Shown in pieces: positions 26,124 through 32,629 of a DNA stretch of 32,629 nucleotides. Numbering within the stretch: the first letter of the stretch is position 1; every line of letters starts with the position of its first letter. Source of the DNA: Akkermansiaceae bacterium (lineage in GTDB: Bacteria > Verrucomicrobiota > Verrucomicrobiia > Verrucomicrobiales > Akkermansiaceae); NCBI GenBank assembly GCA_011524615.1, contig WTJZ01000112.1:1-32629 (forward strand), written 5' to 3'. Made by a program: the position numbers and the translations under genes. A model generated the notes under the pieces. That model saw nothing but the letters and a program-made list of their open reading frames with translations. It did not search any database and was not told where the DNA came from.

Positions 26124-26726
26124 ATGTCAGATGCAAATGGTTTTGCGCTCATGACTGATCAAGGCTATAGCAAAGGGGTGAATGAGGCCGAAACGACGGA
26201 AGCGATTCTTCTGAGGACATATGAATTCAGTGAGACGAGTCTCATTGTCCATTGGTTCAGCAGAGACTATGGCCTGATCAAGACTGTGATTAAGGGGGCT
26301 ACAGGTCCTAGAAGCCGCTACAAGGGCATGCTTGAGGCCTTCACGGTCGCAGATGTCTCCTTCCAACCGCCTCGTGGAGATTCTGACTTATCTAAACTCA
26401 TTGATCTTGAGCTCGTTAGGCAATACTCCGGTTTAGGAAGCTCGTATCATCGCCTCTTAGTGGCCTCATATCTCGGCGCTCTAGTAGGGCACTGGTTAGA
26501 GGGTGCGCAGGAGGAGAGGGGAATCTACGACCTACTGGGGCGTGCACTGGGATATGTGAATGAGAAGACGATCGAGTGGAAGGCTGTGACCTACTTCGAA
26601 AAACAACTCGCGAGTGAGTTGGGCTACGGTACGAATCAGGCTGTCTTACAGCAATCAGCGAGCGCCAAACTAACTCAGTTGAGAATCAAAGTTAGAGAGT
26701 CTATTGCTCAAAAGTCTGGGAGATGA
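26124..26726 (+). CDS. recO: DNA repair protein RecO
   Basis: RecO helps load RecA on SSB-coated single-stranded DNA in the RecFOR pathway. The N-terminal OB-fold is recognisable: TEAILLRTYEFSETSLIVHWFSRDYGLIKTV is spread over residues ~25-55, followed by KGATGPRSRYKG and LEAFTVADVSF. The C-terminal helical domain is short and has no CxxC zinc motif. The whole protein is ~200 aa versus the usual ~240. The start is uncertain: ATG 26124 is given, GTG 26112, ATG 26151 and GTG 26178 are alternatives. The family N-terminus fits one of the later starts best. It is divergent from bcp, whose start region overlaps the possible upstream promoter. Confidence 0.82.
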   Translation: MSDANGFALMTDQGYSKGVNEAETTEAILLRTYEFSETSLIVHWFSRDYGLIKTVIKGATGPRSRYKGMLEAFTVADVSFQPPRGDSDLSKLIDLELVRQYSGLGSSYHRLLVASYLGALVGHWLEGAQEERGIYDLLGRALGYVNEKTIEWKAVTYFEKQLASELGYGTNQAVLQQSASAKLTQLRIKVRESIAQKSGR

Positions 26727-26871
26727 ACTCTACTAGAAAGGGCGGAGAGTTGAAAGGGATAAAGGGGGGCGCATTCCTGAGGTTACGCTTTGAGGATAGC
26801 TATCTTGAAACTGTAGGAAGAGCCTTTAATCTTACAAAGTCTATTCAGCAGCTCTGTAAGAGCGTCAGATA

Positions 26872-26936
26872 CCAGCCCAGCCTGTAGTGCCCGCAGGTGT
26901 TGCACAATGTGTAACCCTTGGGCACGGAGGGCTGGG
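26872..26936. repeat. long imperfect inverted repeat (REP-like structure)
   Basis: Nested arms are visible. The outer arm is CCCAGCC (26876-26882) with GGCTGGG (26930-26936), or alternatively CCAGCCC with GGGCTGG. The middle arm is GTGCCC (26887-26892) with GGGCAC (26920-26925). The apical near-palindrome is GTTGCACA-A-TGTGTAAC (26899-26915). This looks like a designed hairpin element rather than chance, but there is no second copy in the window. Confidence 0.5.
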
Positions 26937-27123
26937 GCAGGCGCGCCCCCTTATGATGCAACGTCAAGTGGATCACAGTACCCGCAAGACTTCATTAAGG
27001 CGCAGCCCCCCTTCCGCGACCACATTCAAGGAGAGGCACTCAAAGGTGTCAAAATAGCCCATAGATGACCTTTCTTACCCATGAGCGGATCAAGGGTGCA
27101 TTATGCTTTATATGAGCTTTTAT

Positions 27124-27147
27124 GAGCCTTCTAGATAGTGAAGGCTC
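27124..27147. repeat. hairpin downstream of the lipoprotein gene
   Basis: GAGCCTTC (27124-27131) pairs perfectly with GAAGGCTC (27140-27147). It lies 18 bp after the stop of the minus-strand lipoprotein gene but has no T-run on either strand, so it is a weak terminator candidate. Confidence 0.4.
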
Positions 27148-27165
27148 CGCTAGTCAGTAAGCGAT

Positions 27166-27699
27166 CTATTCGAACTCGAACTGGGCGATCTTTTTAGCTG
27201 CTTTTTTGGCTTCTTTTGCGCGCTTAGCCGCTTCTTCATCGGTATCGTCCTTACGCGGGATCTTAGAATCGATGAGAATGAGATCCTTCTCTGTGATTCC
27301 GTCCCATATGATGAGTTTGCCATCCTTAATCGGTTGATCGATCATCTGCGCTTCCCCTACAGTACCGTTAACGATGCTGACGAGGTACTGGCCTTGGTGC
27401 TGAGAGGTCTCGAAGAAGAGGCGCTTCTTATACTGATCATTGAGGTAAAATACGGCTCCATACCCTTTTCCATTATCGGCAGGAAAGGGCTTATAACTCT
27501 CGAAGTTTGAGGTCGCGAAGGCTGGCATCTTACGCATGTATAATGGCTTCCCCTTATGTTGATAGGTGAAGATCATGTTCTGCGATTCTCCTGGTTGGGT
27601 CTGATGGTGAAAGGTGATGCGAGGCTCTGGAGTGTTAAGACTGCACGACGAGAGGAGCACTGCCATGAAGCAGAGGGGGAGAAGGAGGAGTGTGTTCAC
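27166..27699 (-). CDS. putative lipoprotein, function unknown
   Basis: This is a 177-aa lipoprotein. The signal sequence MNTLLLLPLCFMAVLLSSC has an LSSC lipobox with Cys19 as the lipidated residue. The mature part is mostly beta-rich (FSYKP-like and GYGAVFYLN segments) and includes VSIVNGTVGEAQMIDQPI. That segment loosely recalls the first periplasmic domain of SecD-type proteins, but the similarity is too weak for a call. The end is a Lys/Ala/Glu-rich helix (about 152-175). The start codon is GTG at 27699; ATG at 27666 would cut into the signal peptide. It follows tal on the same strand, but a terminator separates them. Confidence 0.75.
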   Translation of the reverse strand: MNTLLLLPLCFMAVLLSSCSLNTPEPRITFHHQTQPGESQNMIFTYQHKGKPLYMRKMPAFATSNFESYKPFPADNGKGYGAVFYLNDQYKKRLFFETSQHQGQYLVSIVNGTVGEAQMIDQPIKDGKLIIWDGITEKDLILIDSKIPRKDDTDEEAAKRAKEAKKAAKKIAQFEFE

Positions 27700-27707
27700 T
27701 TCTCTAT

Positions 27708-27743
27708 AAAAAAGAACCCAAGGCGCAGATGCAACCTTGGGTT
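27708..27743 (-). terminator. Rho-independent terminator after tal
   Basis: On the minus strand a 9-bp stem AACCCAAGG / CCTTGGGTT with an 11-nt loop is followed by C and six T. It lies ~30 bp after the tal stop and just before the lipoprotein gene start, so the lipoprotein gene should have its own promoter or depend on read-through. Confidence 0.85.
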
Positions 27744-27772
27744 TCTAAAAATATTAGTTCAGGGAACTAGAA

Positions 27773-28714
27773 TTAGCCCATGAGCTCTGTGATGAGGTTC
27801 TCAAGCTTAACGATGTCAGCTGAGAATGCACGGATACCTTGAGCTGTTTTCTCTGTAGCCATTGCGTCCTCGTTGTAGAGGAAACGGAATTCTGCTTCGT
27901 TGAGAGAGATCTTTTCGAGGTCTGATGCAGCAGCTGCTTCAGGAGTAAGTTTTACTTCGATTTCTTCCTCTGACGCCGCAAGTTCTGCGAGAAGGTTTGG
28001 TGAGATCGTAAGAAGGTCTGATCCAGCAAGTTCTGTGATCTGTCCTTTGTTACGGAATGATGCACCCATTACTTCTGTGTTGTATCCAAACTTCTTGTAG
28101 TAGTTGTAGATCTTAGTAACAGATTGTACACCTGGGTCTTCTGCACCTACGTACTCTGTTCCTGTTTGTGCCTTGTACCAGTCATAGATACGGCCAACGA
28201 ATGGTGAGATGAGTTGTACGCCTGCTTCTGCACATGCTACTGCTTGTGCGAATGAGAAGAGGAGAGTGAGGTTACAGCGGATACCTTCTTTCTCGAGTTC
28301 TTCTGCAGCCTTGATCCCTTCCCATGTAGAAGCGATCTTGATGAGTACACGGCTCTTGTCGATTCCTTCAGCAGCGTATGCTTCGATGAGCTCTTTTGCT
28401 TTTGATACTGTACCAGCTGTGTCGAATGAGAGACGAGCGTCAACTTCTGTTGAAACACGACCTGGAACGATCTTGAGGATTTCTAGACCGAAGAGGATGA
28501 GGATACGGTCAAGTACTGCTTCCATACCTTCAGACTTCTTCTCAGCAACAGCTTGCTCTACAAGGTGCTTGTACTCAGGCATCTCAGCTGCCTTGAGGAT
28601 AAGTGATGGGTTGGTGGTCGCGTCTTGTGGGGTGAATTCTTTGATCGCGCCAAAGTCACCTGTATCTGCTACTACTGTTGTAAACTTCTTGAGTTGGTCG
28701 AGTTGGTTGCTCAT
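27773..28714 (-). CDS. tal: transaldolase
   Basis: Transaldolase of the non-oxidative pentose phosphate pathway moves a dihydroxyacetone unit from sedoheptulose 7-phosphate to glyceraldehyde 3-phosphate in the cytosol. The protein is 313 aa, the size of TalB-type enzymes. Visible motifs are VADTGDF (Asp17), QDATTNPSLI, GRVSTEVDARLSFD and the Schiff-base Lys126 in VLIKIASTWEGIKAA. CNLTLLFSFAQAVACAEAG and SPFVGRIYDWYK follow. Codon use is strongly biased, suggesting high expression. It has its own terminator, and the upstream ~200 bp separates it from the porin gene on the same strand. Confidence 0.97.
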   Translation of the reverse strand: MSNQLDQLKKFTTVVADTGDFGAIKEFTPQDATTNPSLILKAAEMPEYKHLVEQAVAEKKSEGMEAVLDRILILFGLEILKIVPGRVSTEVDARLSFDTAGTVSKAKELIEAYAAEGIDKSRVLIKIASTWEGIKAAEELEKEGIRCNLTLLFSFAQAVACAEAGVQLISPFVGRIYDWYKAQTGTEYVGAEDPGVQSVTKIYNYYKKFGYNTEVMGASFRNKGQITELAGSDLLTISPNLLAELAASEEEIEVKLTPEAAAASDLEKISLNEAEFRFLYNEDAMATEKTAQGIRAFSADIVKLENLITELMG

Positions 28715-28849
28715 ATCTTCATACGCTATTCCTCAAATATCGTCATTTGACCAGAGGAAAGTGACATCGAAGATGAATTTTATCTATGCATTCTGTGACA
28801 CTAGACGAGCGCCTCCTCTGTGATGCGTCTCATTATCCCCTGAGAATAC

Positions 28850-28877
28850 AAAAAGAGCGGACACATCGTGTCCGCTC
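28850..28877 (-). terminator. Rho-independent terminator of the porin gene
   Basis: On the minus strand a perfect 10-bp stem GAGCGGACAC / GTGTCCGCTC with a 3-nt loop is followed by five T. A second smaller hairpin (TTCAGC / GCTGAA, 28894-28909) lies between it and the stop codon. Confidence 0.88.
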
Positions 28878-28915
28878 AAAAGCTATAATTAAATTCAGCT
28901 TACGCTGAAGTTAAA

Positions 28916-29647
28916 TTAGAGTGAGAATGAAAGAGCTACACCAGCAACTGTGTAGTCTGTTCCACCTGCCCATGCTTCGTTGTTCTGGATGTTTGTAACG
29001 TAAACACCAGCACCAAGGTCGTCGCTAAGAGCTTTGTCGAGTGAAAGAGTAGCTGTGTATGAAGCAAGTCCGTCTACATCAGCACCGTATCCAGCTTGAC
29101 CGAATGCGAAACCAGCACCGAGCTCAAGGCCAAGTGATGTTGTGTCGTTAAGGTCGATGCCGTATCCAGCTGTGAACTCTTGCCATACACCGTTCTTCCA
29201 TGAACCACCTGTACCAACTGATGTTGTTGAACCGAAGTCAAGACCGAATGCTGACGTTGAAAGACCGAGGTAGATCTCGCTGTCGTTCTCTGTACCGTCG
29301 TCGTATGTGTATGTAACTGCACCAAGGTCGATTGAACCGAATCCAAGATCTTTAGTTACACCACCGTATACGTCTGTTTCGTTGTACTCGAATGAACCAC
29401 CGTTGTTGTTTGACATACGGCCGTTCCAAAGACCTGCGTACCAACCAAGACCACAGTCACACTCACCTGATACGTCGATACCGAAGTCTGCGAATTGGTT
29501 TTCACCGATTGTGAAGTCAAGACCACGGAAGATGTAACGTGAGTGGTAACCTGCTGATACGTCAAGAGCTGTTGTTGAAGCTGTTGAACCTGCGAATGCA
29601 GAAGCTACTGCTACTGCGCTAACTACGAATGTTGTGATATTTCTCAT
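28916..29647 (-). CDS. TorF-family putative porin (outer-membrane beta-barrel)
   Basis: This 243-aa exported protein has a signal peptide at residues 1-19 (MRNITTFVVSAVAVASAFA). The mature start contains VSAGYHSRYIFRGLDFTIG, the mark of the TorF/Gcw_chp putative-porin family. The rest alternates short amphipathic strands and Gly/Asp/Asn turns. The protein ends FSL, similar to the aromatic C-terminal signature used for barrel insertion. A possible disulfide CDC pair sits in an early loop (ECDCGLGW). The solute is unknown. Codon use indicates high expression, and a strong terminator follows. It lies alone, 79 bp from the MoeB-like gene end. Confidence 0.82.
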   Translation of the reverse strand: MRNITTFVVSAVAVASAFAGSTASTTALDVSAGYHSRYIFRGLDFTIGENQFADFGIDVSGECDCGLGWYAGLWNGRMSNNNGGSFEYNETDVYGGVTKDLGFGSIDLGAVTYTYDDGTENDSEIYLGLSTSAFGLDFGSTTSVGTGGSWKNGVWQEFTAGYGIDLNDTTSLGLELGAGFAFGQAGYGADVDGLASYTATLSLDKALSDDLGAGVYVTNIQNNEAWAGGTDYTVAGVALSFSL

Positions 29648-29726
29648 AGTGCTGATACGATTAGCAGGCGATTCAGATTCTGCAACAGGAAAAATGCAAA
29701 AAATTCATGAGTCTTTATGATTTAAG

Positions 29727-30860
29727 TTACTCATCACTCATATTAGCCCTGTTAATTTCGCTCGATAGACCATCGATTCCATCCGATATGTTAATCAGTC
29801 GTGAGTATCCTTGTTCTTTTAGTAGATTTATGGCTTTGAGGCTTCTGAGGCCTGCCTTGCAGTGGACGTAGATGGGGCGATCTCTCGGGAGCTCAGGTAT
29901 CTGGTTTTTGAGGGTGCTGAGGGGGAGTAATTGGCTACCTGGCAGACGATGTTGGGCAAATTCGGCGGGTTCTCTTACGTCTAGGAGGAAGATATCCTCC
30001 GTTTGCATGAGTGAGATCAATTCGTCGCAGGTGATCGATGGTGCGGTATCTAGAGCACAGGACTCTGTTTTTTCCTCTTTGAGGGAGGTGATCTTAGGGC
30101 TGTCTGAGCAGAGCGGACAGGCTGGATCCTTTTGAATAGAGATCTCGCGGAAGGAGGTGTCGAGCGCACTATAGTAGAGCATCTTACCTACTGGAGGCGT
30201 GCCGACTCCCGCTAAGTATTTGATCGCCTCCATCGCTTGCATCGATCCAATGATCCCAGGGAGCGTTCCGATGACGCCCGCTTCGAGGCAGTTCGGGACT
30301 GCTCCATCATCTGGCACTGCAGGTACTAGGCAACGATAACATGGGCTCTCATCACGGTAGTCAAACATCGTGAGCTGCCCCTCGAACTGAAAGATAGAGC
30401 CATAGACCAGAGGCACCCTCGCAAAGAAACACGCATCATTACTCAGAAAGCGCGTCGTAAAGTTATCAGACCCATCAATGACGAGGTCGTGTTCTTCTAC
30501 TAGAGACAGGGCATTGTCTTGGGTGAAGGGGACTTGATGCAGGGTGATCTGGAGTTCTGGATTGAGCGCGAGGAGTTCTCGGCGAGCGCTTTCTACCTTT
30601 GGTTGACCCACATCATGTGAGCGGTGCAGTATCTGACGCTGTAGATTAGACTCATCGACCGTGTCATGATCGATGATAGTGAGGTGACCAACTCCTGCAG
30701 CGGCTAAGTAAAGAGCAGACGGACTCCCTAACCCTCCCGCTCCTATTAAGAGTACCTTGCTACGGAGCAACTTTAGCTGAGCGTCCTCCCCAAATCCAGG
30801 GAGTAGGAGATGCCGCGCATAGCGTGCTTTTTGTGCCTCTGTCATCATGTCTCTACTCAT
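29727..30860 (-). CDS. moeB: MoeB/ThiF-type adenylyltransferase fused to rhodanese
   Basis: This E1-like enzyme adenylates the C-terminus of a sulfur-carrier protein (MoaD, ThiS or similar). The fused rhodanese domain can deliver sulfur, as in MoeZ/MOCS3-type proteins. The protein is 377 aa. The ATP loop is LIGAGGLGSPSALYLAAAGVG (around residues 38-58). The zinc site is Cys174/Cys177 (CYRC) with Cys248/Cys251 (CPLC), and Cys191 (NCLEAG) is the candidate thioester Cys. The rhodanese domain spans ~275-370 with active Cys334 in HCKAGLRS. The start may be M1 (30860), M5 or M6. No carrier-protein gene is adjacent. It is divergent from the thioredoxin-like gene. Confidence 0.93.
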   Translation of the reverse strand: MSRDMMTEAQKARYARHLLLPGFGEDAQLKLLRSKVLLIGAGGLGSPSALYLAAAGVGHLTIIDHDTVDESNLQRQILHRSHDVGQPKVESARRELLALNPELQITLHQVPFTQDNALSLVEEHDLVIDGSDNFTTRFLSNDACFFARVPLVYGSIFQFEGQLTMFDYRDESPCYRCLVPAVPDDGAVPNCLEAGVIGTLPGIIGSMQAMEAIKYLAGVGTPPVGKMLYYSALDTSFREISIQKDPACPLCSDSPKITSLKEEKTESCALDTAPSITCDELISLMQTEDIFLLDVREPAEFAQHRLPGSQLLPLSTLKNQIPELPRDRPIYVHCKAGLRSLKAINLLKEQGYSRLINISDGIDGLSSEINRANMSDE

Positions 30861-30923
30861 GGAACAAAAAATAAATCAAAACAAGTGCAGTTTATGGGTT
30901 GCCTTTCAGAAAATGTTATCCTT

Positions 30924-30932
30924 AAAAGGAGG
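30924..30932 (+). promoter_or_regulatory. perfect Shine-Dalgarno deciding the start at 30937
   Basis: AAAAGGAGG lies 4 nt before ATG 30937, in sharp contrast to almost every other gene in the window. It favours 30937 over the in-frame ATG at 30847, which lacks such a site and would overlap the divergent gene. Confidence 0.85.
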
Positions 30933-30936
30933 TCGT

Positions 30937-31530
30937 ATGGCTGAAGTAGCTTCCACATTTCGATTAGAACCAGGTGATCCCGCGATTGAGTTTTCCCTAG
31001 AAGACCCACGTGGTGGTCAATATTCGTTTGAAGATGTCGCAGGAGAACGAGGAACATTACTCTTCTTTGCCTGTAATCATTGTCCATATGTTGTTCACCT
31101 AGCTAAGCAGATCGGTGAATTAGCAGAGGACTACATCGATGAAGGGATCGGGACGGTTGCGATCATGTCTAATGATGTAGAGAACTATCCTGCCGATGCT
31201 CCAGATAAGATGGGAGAGTTTGCTGATGAGAGTGGCTGGGACTTCCCATACCTCTATGATCCAACACAAGAAGTGGCACATGCTTACTCTGCAGCGTGTA
31301 CTCCAGACTTCTTCCTCTTCGATAAGGATGGTTATCTCTTCTATGCAGGTCAGTTTGATGAATCACGTCCAGGTAACGGAGAAGAACCTTCAGGAGAGGA
31401 TCTACGCGAAGCGATCGATACTCTCCTCGCTGGTGAAGACCTAGGCTCAGACCCATATCCTAGTACTGGCTGTAACATCAAGTGGAAGCCTGGTAACGAA
31501 CCTGACTACTTCACTCCTAAGAAAAAGTAA
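30937..31530 (+). CDS. thioredoxin-like (AhpC/TSA-Redoxin) family protein
   Basis: This is a 197-aa protein with a thioredoxin-fold redoxin domain. The core strand leads into FFACNHCPYVVHL with a CNHC (CxxC) active site, followed by VAIMSNDVENYP, a cis-Pro loop in AACTPDFFLFDKDG, and the C-terminal PSTGCNIKWKPGNEP typical of this widespread 'thioredoxin family protein' group. With the start at ATG 30937 there is no signal peptide, so it is cytosolic. It is probably a thiol:disulfide or peroxide reductase, but the partner is unknown. A terminator follows at 31591. The longer reading from 30847 adds 30 residues that do not look like conserved sequence. Confidence 0.9.
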   Translation: MAEVASTFRLEPGDPAIEFSLEDPRGGQYSFEDVAGERGTLLFFACNHCPYVVHLAKQIGELAEDYIDEGIGTVAIMSNDVENYPADAPDKMGEFADESGWDFPYLYDPTQEVAHAYSAACTPDFFLFDKDGYLFYAGQFDESRPGNGEEPSGEDLREAIDTLLAGEDLGSDPYPSTGCNIKWKPGNEPDYFTPKKK

Positions 31531-32073
31531 GCCCTGTCGGCCTCATTGGCTCGACTGACGGAATACCACAGATTAACAAGCTTTGAGATCAGCGCATGGA
31601 TAACCATGTGCTTTTTTATTGGATGGGCGAGGGCGCCTCTTGGTTCACAGGCAAAAGAAGTTAAGAAACGCTAACATTTACTGACGATGGCGACAGAACA
31701 GGTGATAGCCTAGGCATCATCATTACTTATGTACGTCCTCTGTTCACGGTACCCCCAATACGGATCATGAAACTCTGATATACTGAGTAGTGTTCTTTTG
31801 TGAATTTTCTCAAGCCGTTATGAGATAACCTCGATTTTTAGCGCCAGCGCATCATGAGCGGGCGTATGATCATTATGTATGGCACGTGGTGGGAAGATGC
31901 CCCAACGGGGTAACGGAACTTAGCGAAGCCTGAAGCTCATGTCATGTGCGTAGGGCTGGAAAAGTAGCAAAACAGATAAGAAGAGGCCTGTAAGGCTGAC
32001 ACAAATGAGGGCCGTACATCTTGGGGTATTGTCATTCCGAGGTCTTGCGTCACCTCTTTGAGGCTATAATTAA
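31531..32073. other. 543-bp non-coding stretch
   Basis: Apart from the terminator at 31591-31617, I see no supported gene. A short structured segment around 31880-31960 (for example CCCC-AA-CGGGG near 31900) and an imperfect palindrome TTGTGAATTTTCTCAA near 31797 are visible but not assignable. The stretch leads into a decayed transposase remnant. Confidence 0.45.
31591..31617 (+). terminator. Rho-independent terminator after the thioredoxin-like gene
   Basis: A 9-bp stem AGCGCATGG / CCATGTGCT (one G-U pair) with an ATAA loop is followed by a run of T (31612-31617), 60 bp after the stop codon. Confidence 0.85.
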
Positions 32074-32286
32074 GCCTATTACATTAGTGATTACCTATGT
32101 TCTTGCGTACGATACTTTTTTGATGGCAAGGCCATCGGCACAAAGAGCTTTATCGAAGATCTGTTTCAGAGTAATCGAGAGAAATTCAGTAAGAAGCGGA
32201 AGGACGGAGCGCGCTTTGTCAAAGAGCGAGAGTCAGACGAACAGCTCTACAGCCTGCAAGACCTGCAAAAGAACGTCTCCAGCTAA
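32074..32286 (+). pseudogene. C-terminal remnant of a REP-associated (Y1/RAYT) transposase
   Basis: In the frame starting at 32074 the 70 codons before the TAA read through VRYFFDGKAIGTKSFIEDLF, then NREKFSKKRKDGARF and LYSLQDLQ. This matches the well-known C-terminal pattern of RAYT proteins (F-DG-xIGSKxFVExxF-NRxxFxxKRxxGAR). The catalytic HUH and Tyr portion is missing. A TAA lies immediately upstream and I could not find the N-terminal part in other frames. It is therefore a decayed fragment of an IS200-like single-strand transposase. Confidence 0.75.
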
Positions 32287-32629
32287 CGGTAGCCGATAGA
32301 TCGTCAACTCTACACGATCTCGAGAACGAGGTGGTGTGCATATACGTGTAGTGGAGGAGCGAAATATGCTTGAATCGAGAGGTTGGAGGAGTAATTAAGT
32401 CAATGAGCGCAGAATAGGTGCTCTGTTCATCCCCCAGCCCCCTTACAAAATGAGAATCCGACACGACAAATCCACAAGGACAATTTCGTGCCTCCCAGAG
32501 TAAGGGACAGACTTGTGAAAATAATAGCGCGTCAAATGTATTATTTGGTGAGGAATTACATCCTTTTACTGGGGATTTTGGTCCTGGTGGGTCGTAAAAG
32601 ATATTTTGAGATTTAGACATCAAATGAAA
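32287..32629. other. 343-bp stretch without a supported gene
   Basis: A 134-codon minus-strand open frame crosses this area (32219-32623) and overlaps the transposase remnant. Its protein has no recognisable domain, an odd Cys/Ser-rich composition and no ribosome-binding site, so I do not call it. The window ends here, so an incomplete feature beyond 32629 cannot be excluded. Confidence 0.4.

Larger units (their letters stand above)
26727..27165. other. 439-bp non-coding stretch, GC-rich and structured
   Basis: No gene is supported. The sequence carries G-runs and C-runs in opposite orientation (AAGGGGGGCGC near 26762, GCGCGCCCCCTT near 26942, GCAGCCCCCCTT near 27002), a long imperfect hairpin (26872-26936) and a hairpin near the lipoprotein gene end (27124-27147). 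Composition and structure differ from the neighbouring genes. It may be an intergenic repeat or remnant of a small mobile element. Confidence 0.45.

Noticed and set aside
30847..30936. N-terminal extension of the thioredoxin-like protein from the upstream ATG
   Set aside because: The perfect Shine-Dalgarno before ATG 30937 and the overlap with the divergent gene favour the shorter protein.
31870..31970. Possible structured RNA or group II intron fragment
   Set aside because: Only small hairpins are visible and no conserved intron domain V or known RNA motif can be recognised.
32021..32299. 92-codon plus-strand frame
   Set aside because: It is a different frame from the one encoding the RAYT-like tail and has no recognisable sequence.
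32219..32623. 134-codon minus-strand frame at the right end
   Set aside because: Overlaps the transposase remnant in antisense, shows no domain, no ribosome-binding site and an odd composition.

Overview
The window is a bacterial chromosome segment most consistent with Verrucomicrobiota (Opitutae-like). This is inferred from gene content: an alternative complex III operon, secreted proteins that combine LamG and Asp-rich 'DSDGDG' repeats, a TorF-like porin, and mostly absent Shine-Dalgarno motifs. There is no rRNA or marker tree here, so the assignment is moderate.

Left flank (1-7.9 kb): a TPMT-like methyltransferase (-), a secreted c-type-cytochrome-like protein (+), murE (-), asnS (+), and a ~1,140-residue secreted esterase-like/LamG protein (-). 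A 0.5 kb spacer follows. It ends in a perfect palindrome containing TGTGA-N6-TCACA, just upstream of the first respiratory gene.

Centre (8.45-25.43 kb): one long co-directional respiratory cluster of 15 genes, closed by a clear terminator. It has three blocks. (i) actABCDEF encode alternative complex III, a quinol:electron-acceptor oxidoreductase. (ii) A small one-helix protein is followed by three genes that look like a cbb3 oxidase (ccoN-, ccoO- and ccoP-like). The ccoN-like protein has lost the CuB histidines and the helix-X haem histidines, so it cannot be a normal oxygen reductase. The ccoO-like protein has Cys where the distal Met haem ligand is expected. (iii) An intact A1-type aa3 oxidase follows: ctaD, ctaE with a very large His-rich extramembrane insert, ctaF, two tiny membrane proteins and ctaC. 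The likely electron path is quinol to ACIII to cytochrome domains (ActE and/or the CcoO/CcoP-like proteins) to CuA to haem a/a3-CuB. The middle block may be a dedicated electron bridge or structural adaptor, and it is the most unusual system in the window.

Right flank (25.5-32.6 kb): exported peroxiredoxin Q/Bcp (-), recO (+), a 440-bp non-coding stretch with a long imperfect hairpin, a lipoprotein (-), transaldolase (-), a TorF-like porin (-), a MoeB-rhodanese fusion (-) and a thioredoxin-like protein (+). The last ~1.1 kb is largely non-coding and holds a decayed C-terminal piece of a REP-associated (Y1/RAYT) transposase.

No rRNA, convincing tRNA, CRISPR array or complete mobile element was seen.
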